Shown here one piece after another: positions 17,101 to 24,724 of a DNA stretch of 64,000 nt (the stretch's first letter is position 1; each line of letters starts with the position of its first letter). The notes under the pieces were generated by a model. It worked only from the letters and a program-made list of their open reading frames with translations, did not search any database and was not told the origin of the DNA. The position numbers and the translations under genes were made by a program. Location: positions 62,001-126,000 of the forward strand of contig NZ_JALMDK010000011.1 of assembly GCF_023094165.1 (NCBI RefSeq), written 5' to 3'. This stretch comes from Crossiella sp. S99.2 (GTDB taxonomy: Bacteria > Actinomycetota > Actinomycetes > Mycobacteriales > Pseudonocardiaceae).

Positions 17101-17300
17101 TGACCTACGCGGTGTCGTCCACAGTGGACGGTCCCTACACCGAGGTGCCGTCGATCGACCTGCCCGCGGTCAGTGCCCGGTTGCAGACCAAGACCTACCG
17201 GTCGGTGAACCTGAATCTGACCGGTCAGTTCGTGAAGGTCACCGTGGACGGGTCCACCGCGTGGACCATGCTCGACGAGGTCGAGATCCGGGGCGACTGA
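14178..17300 (+). CDS. Large secreted DUF4434 glycosidase-like protein with FnIII and F5/8-type C-terminal domains
   Basis: A 1040-residue exported protein. A long Arg-rich signal peptide covers ~1-45. Residues ~150-440 have no recognised family and include paired Cys (D-D-C-E-T-C-G). Residues ~450-785 match DUF4434, a TIM-barrel family: I-S-G-S-F-I-Q-P-D-L-I-D-D-W opens it, and L-V-L-Q-W-T-A-N, S-F-E-M-D-N and A-L-Q-D-G-I-G-A-G-H-G follow; the Glu in S-F-E-M-D may be catalytic. A fibronectin III domain (~795-885) and a discoidin/F5-8C carbohydrate-binding domain (~900-1040) follow. GTG at 14178 has GGGGAGA upstream. Role in glycan binding or cleavage is inference. Confidence 0.8.
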   Translation: MQRRILTRRTRTRAFRALGVFLPFLAAILVATGLPATAAPKPAPPAASGQEAQASAADRAARTQREAARTQAAAEDPNGLGNLGKPRPRLPGDSQAAKDAAEGELREACNGIGRTQALTQQGWTRNRFQQCFLGSRKAELWRRGGTPPPTSPLATMEFDYSLLVISYDNSRAIDFIFNMDDVDLKGGTIHEQTDFRVWIDGCNTDTVQCTPSEIRTNVEWRDNPKHTFRVTSPDTAGAGVHKILRHGFDLRMLMTSRMPGVDPWGEDEMTRSVLRFDTAGTALNKSTGTVFPDFTPSYDLLRTSDLTVTETTRHILDAQFHPRRTYPKHPGNTKSVPGYDRPLHRLMDSTKQGQNRNASKLICNELWAGPRSEKDCDEYPWASTQEGAATGVTDPDQPAWHGSARLITNKDNQAAGNHWNIHLYNANRILDGDEFRVKPVDDCETCGRQFPPPYLPRSKETDRRISGSFIQPDLIDDWTDQQLADEFAMMKQLNMTQLVLQWTANSHDNRENGAKTAIYPNALGGYKLVTKTDVVARTLRAANTAGIDVWVGLQVNDFWWKTYARDQGFLDNEATIARALAKELWSRYGDNKSFRGWYLSFEMDNVNFSGAGDEGRMIGFYQKVVRELRFLTGSKPVAIAPFFNAVNRALPGWKNPQQWGEMWTRMLREIDLDIIALQDGIGAGHGDPTTIHPWYAELNKALGAADALTYLISDTETFKIGASGLQPTSTQEIMEAIRAVQDQTEVFWSFSFNHYQSPRARFGSQAYLNGYRRWAALSDRDAPGLDPENPSRPGTLTARAEGSQTIHLSWGDSSDGTSGVAGYFIYRDDELVATKISPQGGFTDRQLNPGSLNKYQVRAFDGSGRTSELSNYAEAATEGQKVSQVNYARCGAADGQRGCPYLTGKPADSSYPDDGGYELTDGKHGPALYTPDWQGRNAAGMYSFIINLGQQRTINEITSGWLQVREDYVFLPAKVTYAVSSTVDGPYTEVPSIDLPAVSARLQTKTYRSVNLNLTGQFVKVTVDGSTAWTMLDEVEIRGD

Positions 17301-17306
17301 ACGGAT

Positions 17307-17338
17307 CCGGGGCCGTCGGCGATCGTCGGCGGCCCCGG
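17307..17338. terminator. Bidirectional hairpin terminator
   Basis: Arms CCGGGGCCG (17307-17315) and CGGCCCCGG (17330-17338) with a 14-nt GC-rich loop, between two convergent genes. Confidence 0.6.
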
Positions 17339-17340
17339 TG

Positions 17341-17847
17341 TCAGCCCGGCCAGATCCGCAGCAGGTAGCCCTCGGTCCCGGCCAGCCGCGCCGCCAGGGC
17401 TTCCCATTCCGCCGTGCCGAGCCGGCTGAGCCGGTGCGCCAGGTCGGCCTGCTGTCCGGCCATCTCCGCCCGCCCGGCGTGCCAGAAATCGGCCCGGTAC
17501 GCGCCAGGGCCTTGGGGCAGCTCGATGTGCTCGATCGCGTCGGGCATCGCGTGCTGCCTTACCGCCAGCACGCCCTGCCGGGACCGGAATTCCAGGGACA
17601 CGGGGCCGGTCCACTCCCGATCCGCCGGGGTCACCGCCGGGGCGTGCGGCCACACCTCCACCCGCACCGCCACCTGGATCAGCGATTCCACGCACTGCAC
17701 CACGATGATCCCGGTGTCCGCGCCCGCGATCCGCAGGTGCGATGCGTCCAGGGCGGGCAGCAGGTCCGCGGGCGGGTCGTCGGGGCGGTCGGTGACCAGG
17801 AACATCGAGTCCACCGCCCAGACCAGCGCGGTGTGCGCCCGGTTCAC
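17341..17847 (-). CDS. Conserved hypothetical protein translationally coupled to a RidA-family gene
   Basis: A 168-residue soluble protein with no confident family. It starts with a beta-rich half (A-L-V-W-A-V-D-S-M-F-L-V-T-D, then G-I-I-V-V-Q-C-V-E) and ends in a helical half. The first codon overlaps the RidA stop by four bases, which implies translational coupling. A partner role to the Rid protein is only an inference from context. Confidence 0.65.
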   Translation of the reverse strand: MNRAHTALVWAVDSMFLVTDRPDDPPADLLPALDASHLRIAGADTGIIVVQCVESLIQVAVRVEVWPHAPAVTPADREWTGPVSLEFRSRQGVLAVRQHAMPDAIEHIELPQGPGAYRADFWHAGRAEMAGQQADLAHRLSRLGTAEWEALAARLAGTEGYLLRIWPG

Positions 17848-18239
17848 CCGGTCACCGCGATCGCGTCGACCTCGATCAGGTAGCCGGGCGCGGCCAGGGT
17901 GGCCACGCCGAGCAGCACGTCCGCCGGTTTGTGCGTGCCGAACAGCTCCACCCTGGCCGCCTCGATGATCGGCAGGTACTCCGCCCGGTGCCCTGCCACG
18001 TAGATGGTGATCTTGGTGACCTGGTCCGGCCGGGCGTTCGCCGCGGCCAGCGCGCGGCCTAGGTTGGCGAAGACCTGGCGGGCTTGGGCGGCCAGGTCGC
18101 CGGGGAAGACCAGGTTGCCCTCGGGGTCGTCGGAGAGCTGACCGGCGATGAAGACCAGCCGGGTGCCGGTGGCGATGACGACGTGCGAGTAGGTCTCCGG
18201 GCGGTCCAGGCCCTCGGGGTGGACGATCTCCAGCGCCAT
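17844..18239 (-). CDS. RidA/YjgF-family protein lacking the canonical arginine
   Basis: A 131-residue Rid-superfamily protein with the trimeric YjgF fold: V-F-I-A-G-Q-L-S near residue 30, Q-A-R-Q-V-F-A-N-L-G-R-A-L and I-E-V-D-A-I-A-V at the end. In true RidA an Arg in P-A-R-S-x-V binds the enamine/imine substrate; here the segment reads P-A-D-V-L-L-G-V, so that Arg is replaced by Asp and deaminase activity on 2-aminoacrylate is doubtful. ATG at 18239 follows GGAGGG. It belongs to one of the uncharacterised Rid subfamilies. First gene of a two-gene operon. Confidence 0.8.
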   Translation of the reverse strand: MALEIVHPEGLDRPETYSHVVIATGTRLVFIAGQLSDDPEGNLVFPGDLAAQARQVFANLGRALAAANARPDQVTKITIYVAGHRAEYLPIIEAARVELFGTHKPADVLLGVATLAAPGYLIEVDAIAVTG

Positions 18240-18309
18240 CAGATCCCTCCAGTGTGCGGGCGACCCGCCGAACTTACCCGTGCGCCGGGGTCCCCGGCCG
18301 GAGCTGCGG

Positions 18310-18315
18310 TAGAAC
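18310..18315 (+). promoter_or_regulatory. -10 box of leaderless NB-ARC gene
   Basis: TAGAAC, 7 nt before the GTG at 18323, in an 83 bp divergent gap shared with the RidA gene. Confidence 0.5.
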
Positions 18316-18322
18316 CAGGGGC

Positions 18323-20671
18323 GTGGCCGACACCAGGAACGAGGTCAACGCGCCCGTGCACGGCAACGTCGTGCAGGCCCAGCGCATCGACCAGGTGGTG
18401 CTGCCCGGCCGCGCGCCCGAGGCGCTGGCCGGACTGCCCGCGGCCCCGGAACCGTTCACCGGGCGGGCGGCCGAGGTGGCGGCGGTGACCAAGGTGCTGA
18501 TGCTGGGCCGGACCTCGGTCGCGGTGCTCGCCGGGCCACCGGGGGTGGGCAAGACGGCGGTGGCGCTGCGGGCGGCGCACCAGGCGATGGCGGACGGCGG
18601 GTTCCACGGCGCGCTGTACGTGGACCTGCGCGGCCATGACGACGGCGACCCGGTGACCGAACACGCCGCGCTCGGCGCGTTCCTGCGGGCGCTGGGCATC
18701 AGCCCGCCGGACATCCCGGCCGGTCTGACCGGTCGCCGGTTCCTCTACCGCAGCCGCGCCCGGCTGCTCGCCGGACCGTTGCTGGTGTTGCTGGACAACG
18801 CGGCCTCGGCCGAGCAGGTCCGCGGGCTGCTGCTCAGCGACAGCTGGCACCGCTGCCTGATCACCAGCAGGCAGACCCTGGCCACGCTGTCCGGAGCCCG
18901 GCAGTTCACCGTGGCCGAACTACCGACCGAGCAGTCGGTGGAGTTGCTGTCGGCCACTCTGCTGGCCGCCCGGCCCGGGGACAAGCGGGCCACCGAGCGG
19001 GCGGCCCTGGAAGAGATCGCGGTGGCCTGCGGGCACCTCCCGCTGGCGCTCACCGTGGCCGGGGCGATCCTGGTCGACGATCCGCATCGACTGGCCCAGG
19101 ATCTGGCCGACCGGCTGAGCAGCGAGAACCGGTTGGCGCAGCTCACCTTTGGCGAACTCGACGTGCGGCTGGCGTTGCGGCACTCCTACCAGCGGCTGCC
19201 CGAACCCGAGCAGTACCTGTTCCGGGTGCTGGGCCTGCACCCGGGACCGGTGATCGCGCCCGAGGCCGCCGCCGTGCTGTGCGCGGGCACCGCCGCCGAG
19301 ACCGAGACCTGGCTGGCCGGACTGCGACGGGCGCACCTGATCACCCCGGACGGCACCGGTTTCCGGCTGCCGCACCTGCTCCACGAATTCGCCGCCGAAC
19401 TCCGGATCGCCGAGGACGCCGAGGACGTGGCCGAGGCCGCGGTGGCCCGGCTGGTCCGGCACTACCGGCTCGCCGCGCAGGCCGCCGACGCCACCACCCG
19501 CAACCGCGGCGGGCGGGCCAGTCCGGAGCAGGCGCTGCGCTGGCTGGACGAGCACCGCCTGGTGCTGACCGCGATCGTCGAACTGGCGCACGCGCACGAG
19601 CTGGACGAGGACACGGTCGCCCTGGCCCTGGCGCTGCGGCACGTCCTCGAATTGCGCGGCAGGCAGGACGACTGGGTGCAGACCCACCTGCTCGCCCGCA
19701 CCGCCGCAGGTCGATCTACCGACCGGTCGGTAGCGGCGCGGGTGGCGATCAGCCTGGGTGACGCCTACCGGCTCGGCGGCCAAGCACACCGGGCCGCCGA
19801 CAGCTACGGCGCGGCGGAGATCCTGCGCACCCTCCTCGGCGACACCAGCGGCGCGGACGAGGCGGTGGACCGGCTGATGAGCCTGACCAGCCAGGAGAGC
19901 AGCCGCACCGCCCTCGCGATCACGCACTTCCAGGCCGCGGTCACCGCCTACCGGGACCGTGGCGAACAACGCCAGCTGGCACACGCGTTGGAGCATCTGG
20001 GCCGGTTGTGGGGGCGCACCCACGCGAGCGAGGCCCTGGACTGCCACGAACAGGCCCTGGCGATCTTCACCGACCTCGGCGACCGGCTCGGCCAGGCCCG
20101 CTCCCGGCTGCACCAGGGGGTGTTGCGCCAGCAGTGCGCGGAAGGCGAGGCGGCCGCCGACTGCTACCGCGCGGTGCTGGACCTCATCGAGTCACCACAC
20201 CGGTACCGCGCCCTGGCCTGGTTCAACCTCGGCCTGCTCGCCCTGGCGCGACACCGGCCCTGGCGGGCCCGGCGGTGCTGGCGGGCCGCCACCGCCGAAC
20301 TGCCGCCCGGGAGCCGGGCCCTGCCCCGGATCCACCCGGTCCGCTGGTGGCGCAACCAGCGGCTGACCAGGCGGTTGCGGCCGCAGGTAGCCGAGTACGT
20401 GGCCGTGCCGGTGGCCCTGATCGCCGCGCGGGACCTGTGGCCCACCGTGCCCGCCGACCCCGGTGAGCAGACCCTCGCCGCGGACCTGTCCGGCACCGGC
20501 GGCGAACCGGAACGCCCGGAGCGGGAACAGGCTCCGGTCCGGCAACCGGTGTTCGACCTGGGCGGCCTGGACAGCGGCGACGACGGCGGTGGTGACGGTG
20601 GCGGCGAGGGCTGCGGCGGTGGTGGCTGCGGCTGCGCCCCGGCCGGGGACGACTATCGAGAGTTCAATTGA
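18323..20671 (+). CDS. NB-ARC (STAND) ATPase with TPR-like repeats and a Gly/Cys-rich tail
   Basis: A 782-residue STAND NTPase. Residues ~9-25 carry N-A-P-V-H-G-N-V-V-Q-A-Q-R-I, a short motif found at the front of many actinobacterial STAND and signalling proteins. The P-loop is G71-P-P-G-V-G-K-T, Walker B is L-L-V-L-L-D-N, and L-P-L-A-L marks the winged-helix end of NB-ARC near residue 240. Residues ~430-690 form TPR-like helices. The last 40 residues are acidic and Gly-rich, ending with a cluster of four Cys (E-G-C-G-G-G-G-C-G-C). There is no DNA-binding domain, so it is not a SARP regulator. GTG at 18323 is leaderless. Role unknown: signal-transduction hub or defence sensor. Confidence 0.8.
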   Translation: MADTRNEVNAPVHGNVVQAQRIDQVVLPGRAPEALAGLPAAPEPFTGRAAEVAAVTKVLMLGRTSVAVLAGPPGVGKTAVALRAAHQAMADGGFHGALYVDLRGHDDGDPVTEHAALGAFLRALGISPPDIPAGLTGRRFLYRSRARLLAGPLLVLLDNAASAEQVRGLLLSDSWHRCLITSRQTLATLSGARQFTVAELPTEQSVELLSATLLAARPGDKRATERAALEEIAVACGHLPLALTVAGAILVDDPHRLAQDLADRLSSENRLAQLTFGELDVRLALRHSYQRLPEPEQYLFRVLGLHPGPVIAPEAAAVLCAGTAAETETWLAGLRRAHLITPDGTGFRLPHLLHEFAAELRIAEDAEDVAEAAVARLVRHYRLAAQAADATTRNRGGRASPEQALRWLDEHRLVLTAIVELAHAHELDEDTVALALALRHVLELRGRQDDWVQTHLLARTAAGRSTDRSVAARVAISLGDAYRLGGQAHRAADSYGAAEILRTLLGDTSGADEAVDRLMSLTSQESSRTALAITHFQAAVTAYRDRGEQRQLAHALEHLGRLWGRTHASEALDCHEQALAIFTDLGDRLGQARSRLHQGVLRQQCAEGEAAADCYRAVLDLIESPHRYRALAWFNLGLLALARHRPWRARRCWRAATAELPPGSRALPRIHPVRWWRNQRLTRRLRPQVAEYVAVPVALIAARDLWPTVPADPGEQTLAADLSGTGGEPERPEREQAPVRQPVFDLGGLDSGDDGGGDGGGEGCGGGGCGCAPAGDDYREFN

Positions 20672-20725
20672 TCACCACCCCAGGTCGCGGCACTCGATAA
20701 GATCCCGCGCGAGGGGGACCACGCT

Positions 20726-23173
20726 GTGCGGATCTACGGTCGGGACGAGTCGCTCCGCCTACTAACCGGGACGCGGAACGGCCTGGTCATGGTGCGGGCC
20801 GACCCCGGATTCGGCGTCAGCACCCTCCTGGAAGCCGCCCTGGCCGCGGCCCGCGCCGAGGGCCTGCCGGTCCGCCGGATCCCGGTGCTGCCCACCGGCC
20901 TGACCACCCTCTCGGCCGGTCTGCCCGACTGGCCGCACCCCGCCGTGGTCGTGGTCGACGACCTGCACCGGGCCGATGACGCCACCCTGCTCGCCCTGCA
21001 CGAACTCGCCGACCGCGAACTCCGCGTCATCACCGGCCGGCACCGCGGCCACGACCCGGCCCGCTTCGCCGCCCTGGACCGGATCGCCCTGGTGCACGAC
21101 CTGGAACCGCTGTCCAGGGACGCGGTCCGGGCCATCGCGGGCGAATCACCACTGGCCGAGGCCGCGGGCGGCAATCCACTACTTCTGTCCACAGTGGACA
21201 GTCCGGATCGGGCCACGCGGGTCGCCGCCTGGGCCACCGGACTGGCCGGACCGGACGCCACCCTGCTGCGCTGCGCCGCGCTGCTGCCCGCACCCGCCAC
21301 CGTGGACGAACTGGGCGCCGTGAGCGCGCGCACCGCCGCCGAGGTCCTCTCCGGACTGGGCAGGCTGACCGCGCTCGGCCTGGTCCGGGAACACGCCGGC
21401 CAGGTCTGGCTGCGCTATCCGCTGGTCCGCGCCGACCTGGCCAGCACCTCGGTCGGCATGCGCGGCCAGGTCGCCAGGGCACTGGCCCGCCGGGGCAGCA
21501 CGCCGACCGCGGTGGCCGAGCAGCTCGCCGGGCTGCCGATGACCGCCTGGACGGTGTCCTGGCTGGTCCGGCACGCCGACCGGCTCGCCGCGGCGCCCAC
21601 CCCGGCCGCGGTCGAACTGCTCACCCAGGCCGTGCACTGGCTGCCGCCCGGCGCGGCCAAACTGCACCCGCTGCGCGCCGCGCTGGCCGAGGCACTGCTG
21701 TGGTCCGGACACCTGGAGCAGGCCCACCGGGTCGCCGCCGCCGGACTCGCCACCCGGGTCGCGTTGCCGCTGCGCCAACGGTTGCGGACCACCCTGGCCC
21801 GGGTCGGCCTGGCCCGGCTCGACCCGGACGCGGTGCTCGCCGCACTCGGCCCCGAACGCCGGGACGGGCCCCTGGCCGCGATCGAGGCGTTCGGCTGCCT
21901 GCTCGCCGGCGACCTGGCCGGCGCGATCGCCGCGGCCGGGCACGCCGAGGCCACCGCGGCCGACCACCCGGTAGTCGCGGTCGCGCTGCTCAACCTCAAC
22001 GCCATCGGCAAACTGCTCGGCCGCGACCTGACCGGCGCCCTCGAACTCCTGGAACAGGCCGAGGCCAACCTGGACATCGAGGTGCTCGACCCGGCGCAAT
22101 GGCTGCTCGGCAAGCTGATCCGGGGCACCGTGGAAGACCTGCGGCAGGACCCGGAAGCGCTGAAAACCCTGGCCGCCGCCCGACCGGTGGCCACCACCCT
22201 GGGCGCGGGCTACCTGGCCTGGCAGCGCACCGCCTGGGCACTGGCCGCGTTCAACCGCGGCCACTGGGACGAGGCCGTGGCCGAGGTCGACCAGGCCCTG
22301 ACACCGCCCGGCGACGCCTACGGCATGGCCCGGCCACTGCACGGCCTGGCCGCGATCATGGCCATGCACCGCGGCAACCTGCCGGCCGCCCGCGAGCACG
22401 TCCGCCAGGCCGAAGCGACCGCCTGCCGCGGGGTGGCCGCCTTCTACGAGCACAACGTGCTCACCGCCCGCGCCATGCTCGCCGACCTGGAAGGCGATTC
22501 CGCGCTGGCCCTGGAACTGGTGCGCACCCTGGCCGACGGCGGAGCTGGCGTGCACCACGGGCACTCGGTCACCGGGGTCGGCGCCCGGGTGGTGCGGATC
22601 GCGGTCAACGCAGGGGACAAGGATCTGGCTGCCCGGATGGTGGCCACCATGCACCGCTGGACCAGCGACGACTCGGTCGGCCAGCGCGGCGCGCTGCTGT
22701 ACTGCCAGGGCATGGTCGACGGCGATGTGGACCTGCTGCTGGCCGCGGCCAAGGAGTTCGCCGAGCACGGCTCGCCGATCGCGGCCGCCCGCGCGGGCGA
22801 GGACGCGGCCAGGGTGCTGGCCGCCTCCGGCGAACCCGAGGCCGCCCGCGCCGCCTACCAGCAGGCCATCGCCCACTACACCGGCCTGGCCGCCACCGGC
22901 GATATCGACCGGGCCACCGCCGCCCTGCGCGCGCACGGCGTCCGGCGCGGCGCCACCGGGCCCCGGCGCCGGCCCAAACACGGCTGGGCGGCGCTCACCG
23001 AGGCCGAGTACCGGGTGGCCGAACTGCTCGCCGAGGGTCGCAGCAACCGCGAGGTCGCCGACCGGTTGGTCGTTTCGGTGCGCACGGTTCACTCGCACGT
23101 GTCCCGGGTGCTCGCCAAGCTCGGTTATGCCACCCGCGTCGAGGTTGCTCTAGGTTTCCAGCGCCGCGACTGA
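20726..23173 (+). CDS. LAL-type LuxR regulator with degenerate ATPase P-loop
   Basis: An 815-residue large ATP-binding LuxR-type regulator. The usual Walker A GxxGxGKT is here A-D-P-G-F-G-V-S-T with Val31 replacing the invariant Lys, while Walker B (V-V-V-V-D-D-L-H) is preserved. A long TPR-like helical region fills residues ~300-740. The final 60 residues are a LuxR HTH (L-T-E-A-E-Y-R-V-A-E-L-L-A-E-G-R-S-N-R-E-V-A). GTG at 20726 is preceded by GAGGGGG and, further up, a TAAGAT box. 54 bp after the NB-ARC gene; might be co-regulated. Target genes could include the esterase just downstream. Confidence 0.82.
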   Translation: MRIYGRDESLRLLTGTRNGLVMVRADPGFGVSTLLEAALAAARAEGLPVRRIPVLPTGLTTLSAGLPDWPHPAVVVVDDLHRADDATLLALHELADRELRVITGRHRGHDPARFAALDRIALVHDLEPLSRDAVRAIAGESPLAEAAGGNPLLLSTVDSPDRATRVAAWATGLAGPDATLLRCAALLPAPATVDELGAVSARTAAEVLSGLGRLTALGLVREHAGQVWLRYPLVRADLASTSVGMRGQVARALARRGSTPTAVAEQLAGLPMTAWTVSWLVRHADRLAAAPTPAAVELLTQAVHWLPPGAAKLHPLRAALAEALLWSGHLEQAHRVAAAGLATRVALPLRQRLRTTLARVGLARLDPDAVLAALGPERRDGPLAAIEAFGCLLAGDLAGAIAAAGHAEATAADHPVVAVALLNLNAIGKLLGRDLTGALELLEQAEANLDIEVLDPAQWLLGKLIRGTVEDLRQDPEALKTLAAARPVATTLGAGYLAWQRTAWALAAFNRGHWDEAVAEVDQALTPPGDAYGMARPLHGLAAIMAMHRGNLPAAREHVRQAEATACRGVAAFYEHNVLTARAMLADLEGDSALALELVRTLADGGAGVHHGHSVTGVGARVVRIAVNAGDKDLAARMVATMHRWTSDDSVGQRGALLYCQGMVDGDVDLLLAAAKEFAEHGSPIAAARAGEDAARVLAASGEPEAARAAYQQAIAHYTGLAATGDIDRATAALRAHGVRRGATGPRRRPKHGWAALTEAEYRVAELLAEGRSNREVADRLVVSVRTVHSHVSRVLAKLGYATRVEVALGFQRRD

Positions 23174-23199
23174 GCGCCCGCCCGCCTGAACCGACTGAT

Positions 23200-23217
23200 A
23201 TCGGCACTCCTACCGAT
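23200..23217. promoter_or_regulatory. Inverted repeat ATCGG-N8-CCGAT upstream of esterase gene
   Basis: Perfect 5-bp arms in the 105 bp gap between the LAL regulator and the esterase. LuxR-type regulators often bind such short dyads; the assignment is inference. Confidence 0.35.
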
Positions 23218-23278
23218 GTTTTCCCGCACCCGTGCTGGTGTGCTGTCCCCCTGTTTCAACCCAAGGGGAGAAAAACGC

Positions 23279-24256
23279 ATGTCCCGCCTACGCAAGTCCG
23301 TCCTGCTGGTGGTGGTCGCACTGGTGGCGACCCTGGCCGGCGCGCCAGCCAGTGCGAGCCAGGCCTCGCGGCCGTGGTTCACCTCGGGTGACGGCATCGA
23401 CGTGCTCAACGTCGCGCACACCACCGACCGCTCCACCGTGGTCAGCATCAACACCGGCGCGGTGGACAAGAACACCACGCACTTCCGCCAGTCGCACGAC
23501 ATCATCGTGACCCTGCCCGAGGGCCACAACCCCAACCTGGCCTACCCGGTGCTCTACCTGTACCACGGCCGCGGCCAGGGCCCCGGCAACTGGCACCGTG
23601 AGGCCAACGTCGAGGCGATCACCGCCGGATTCCCGTTCATCGTGGTCACCGCCGAGGCGGGCCGCGCGGGCTGGGCGACCAACTGGGTCAACCAGTCCGC
23701 GGGCGTCCAGCAGTGGGACACCTTCCACCTGGACCAGCTGATCCCGTTCATCGACCGCAACCTGCGCACCATCCGGGAACGCGAAGGCCGCGCCATCGCG
23801 GGCTTCTCCATGGGCGCCTTCACCGCGATCCGGCACGCCGTGCACCGCCCGCACCTGTTCCGCATGGTGGTCGGCTTCTCCGGCGGCTACAACCTGGAGG
23901 ACCCGCGGATGCGGGCCGCGGTCACCGGCTCGCTGCCCCTGGAGGGCCTGCCCGCCGACGGACCGTTCGGCGGCCCGCTCGACGGTTCCTGGAACTTCAA
24001 CAACCCCTGGCACCGGGTCGGCGCGCTGCGCGACATCCACACCGTGCTCTACGCGGGCACCCGCTGGGGCGGCGATCCCCTGGAACAGCAGGCGCACCGG
24101 CTGACGTATGAGTTCCACCAGCACCTGCTGGCCAACGGCATCCACAACAGCTGGATGGTCGAGATCGACTGCGGGCACAACATCGTCTGCGTCGGCGACC
24201 TCGGCCTGCGCCGCGAACTCCCCACCATGCGCAACGTGCTCTGGGGCCCCAGGTAA
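23279..24256 (+). CDS. Secreted esterase of the D/antigen-85-like family
   Basis: A 325-residue exported alpha/beta hydrolase. The signal peptide ends near residue 23 (A-P-A-S-A-S-Q). The nucleophile elbow is G-F-S-M-G-A, preceded by V-L-Y-L-Y-H-G-R-G-Q-G; the final D-C-G-H supplies the His. This pattern is that of the putative esterase (FrmB, Fes, antigen 85) family. ATG at 23279 is preceded by AAGGGGAG. A two-part terminator follows the gene. Substrate unknown. Confidence 0.82.
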   Translation: MSRLRKSVLLVVVALVATLAGAPASASQASRPWFTSGDGIDVLNVAHTTDRSTVVSINTGAVDKNTTHFRQSHDIIVTLPEGHNPNLAYPVLYLYHGRGQGPGNWHREANVEAITAGFPFIVVTAEAGRAGWATNWVNQSAGVQQWDTFHLDQLIPFIDRNLRTIREREGRAIAGFSMGAFTAIRHAVHRPHLFRMVVGFSGGYNLEDPRMRAAVTGSLPLEGLPADGPFGGPLDGSWNFNNPWHRVGALRDIHTVLYAGTRWGGDPLEQQAHRLTYEFHQHLLANGIHNSWMVEIDCGHNIVCVGDLGLRRELPTMRNVLWGPR

Positions 24257-24294
24257 CCACCGCCTGACCCTGCCCGGAATCGGGGTCAGTCACG

Positions 24295-24330
24295 AACCGG
24301 GCGTAGCCGCTGCCTCGGCTACGCCCGGTT
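24295..24330 (+). terminator. Perfect 15-bp hairpin terminator
   Basis: Arms 24295-24309 and 24316-24330 (AACCGGGCGTAGCCG and its complement) around CTGCCT. A smaller CTGACCC/GGGTCAG dyad precedes it. It ends the esterase transcript. Confidence 0.75.
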
Positions 24331-24354
24331 CGGCGTTCACGCGGTTCCCGCCCA

Positions 24355-24420
24355 GTTGGGCCAACTGGTACGCCGACTTTGCCCAAGTTGGCGTACCAGT
24401 TGGGCCAAGTGGTACGGGAG
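24355..24420. repeat. Degenerate 22-bp tandem repeat array (site 1 of 4)
   Basis: Three units of 22 bp: 24355-24376, 24377-24398 and 24399-24420. Units 1 and 3 start GTTGGGCCAA and carry GGTACG; the middle one is diverged. Same family as the arrays at 46.2, 54.0 and 58.5-59.0 kb. Lies between the esterase terminator and the HTH/Clp-N promoter. Confidence 0.7.
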
Positions 24421-24442
24421 TGCGGAGTAGCCGATCCAGCGC

Positions 24443-24489
24443 AAGCAACTTGGGTTGACTACGTTCGGATTAGTCAACTAGGGTTGCTT
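24443..24489. promoter_or_regulatory. Nested palindromic operator and sigma-70-like promoter of the HTH/Clp-N operon
   Basis: Two nested perfect inverted repeats share one centre: AAGCAAC (24443-24449) with GTTGCTT (24483-24489), and GTTGACTA (24454-24461) with TAGTCAAC (24471-24478). The -35 TTGACT (24455-24460) and -10 TAGGGT (24479-24484) are 18 bp apart and lie inside this dyad. The ATG at 24492 is 7 nt after the -10, so the transcript is leaderless. Binding by the small HTH protein encoded next is likely but inferred. Confidence 0.65.
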
Positions 24490-24491
24490 AC

Positions 24492-24722
24492 ATGCCCGAT
24501 GCCCCGCTTCCGGCCTCCGCCGAGGCCGCCGACCGACTGGCGGCCGTGGTGGCCCTGCGCCGACTGGCCGATCAGCTGGAGGACGCCGCGGTCGAGGAGG
24601 CCATGCGGGCGGGCTGGGGCTGGCCCCAGGTCGCCGAGGCCCTCGGCATCACCCGGCAGGCCGTGCACAAGAAACACGCCCAGCGGCTCATCGCCGCCGG
24701 GGTCACGCTGAGGAGACGCTGA
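24492..24722 (+). CDS. Small helix-turn-helix protein paired with Clp-N protein
   Basis: A 76-residue protein made almost wholly of an HTH: G-W-P-Q-V-A-E-A-L-G-I-T-R-Q-A-V-H-K-K near residues 42-60, preceded by a helical, Ala-rich dimerisation-like segment. Such small HTH genes are commonly found directly before Clp-N genes in actinobacteria. It ends 2 bp before the next start. It is the best candidate to bind the nested palindrome in its own promoter. Confidence 0.8.
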   Translation: MPDAPLPASAEAADRLAAVVALRRLADQLEDAAVEEAMRAGWGWPQVAEALGITRQAVHKKHAQRLIAAGVTLRRR

Positions 24723-24724
24723 TC

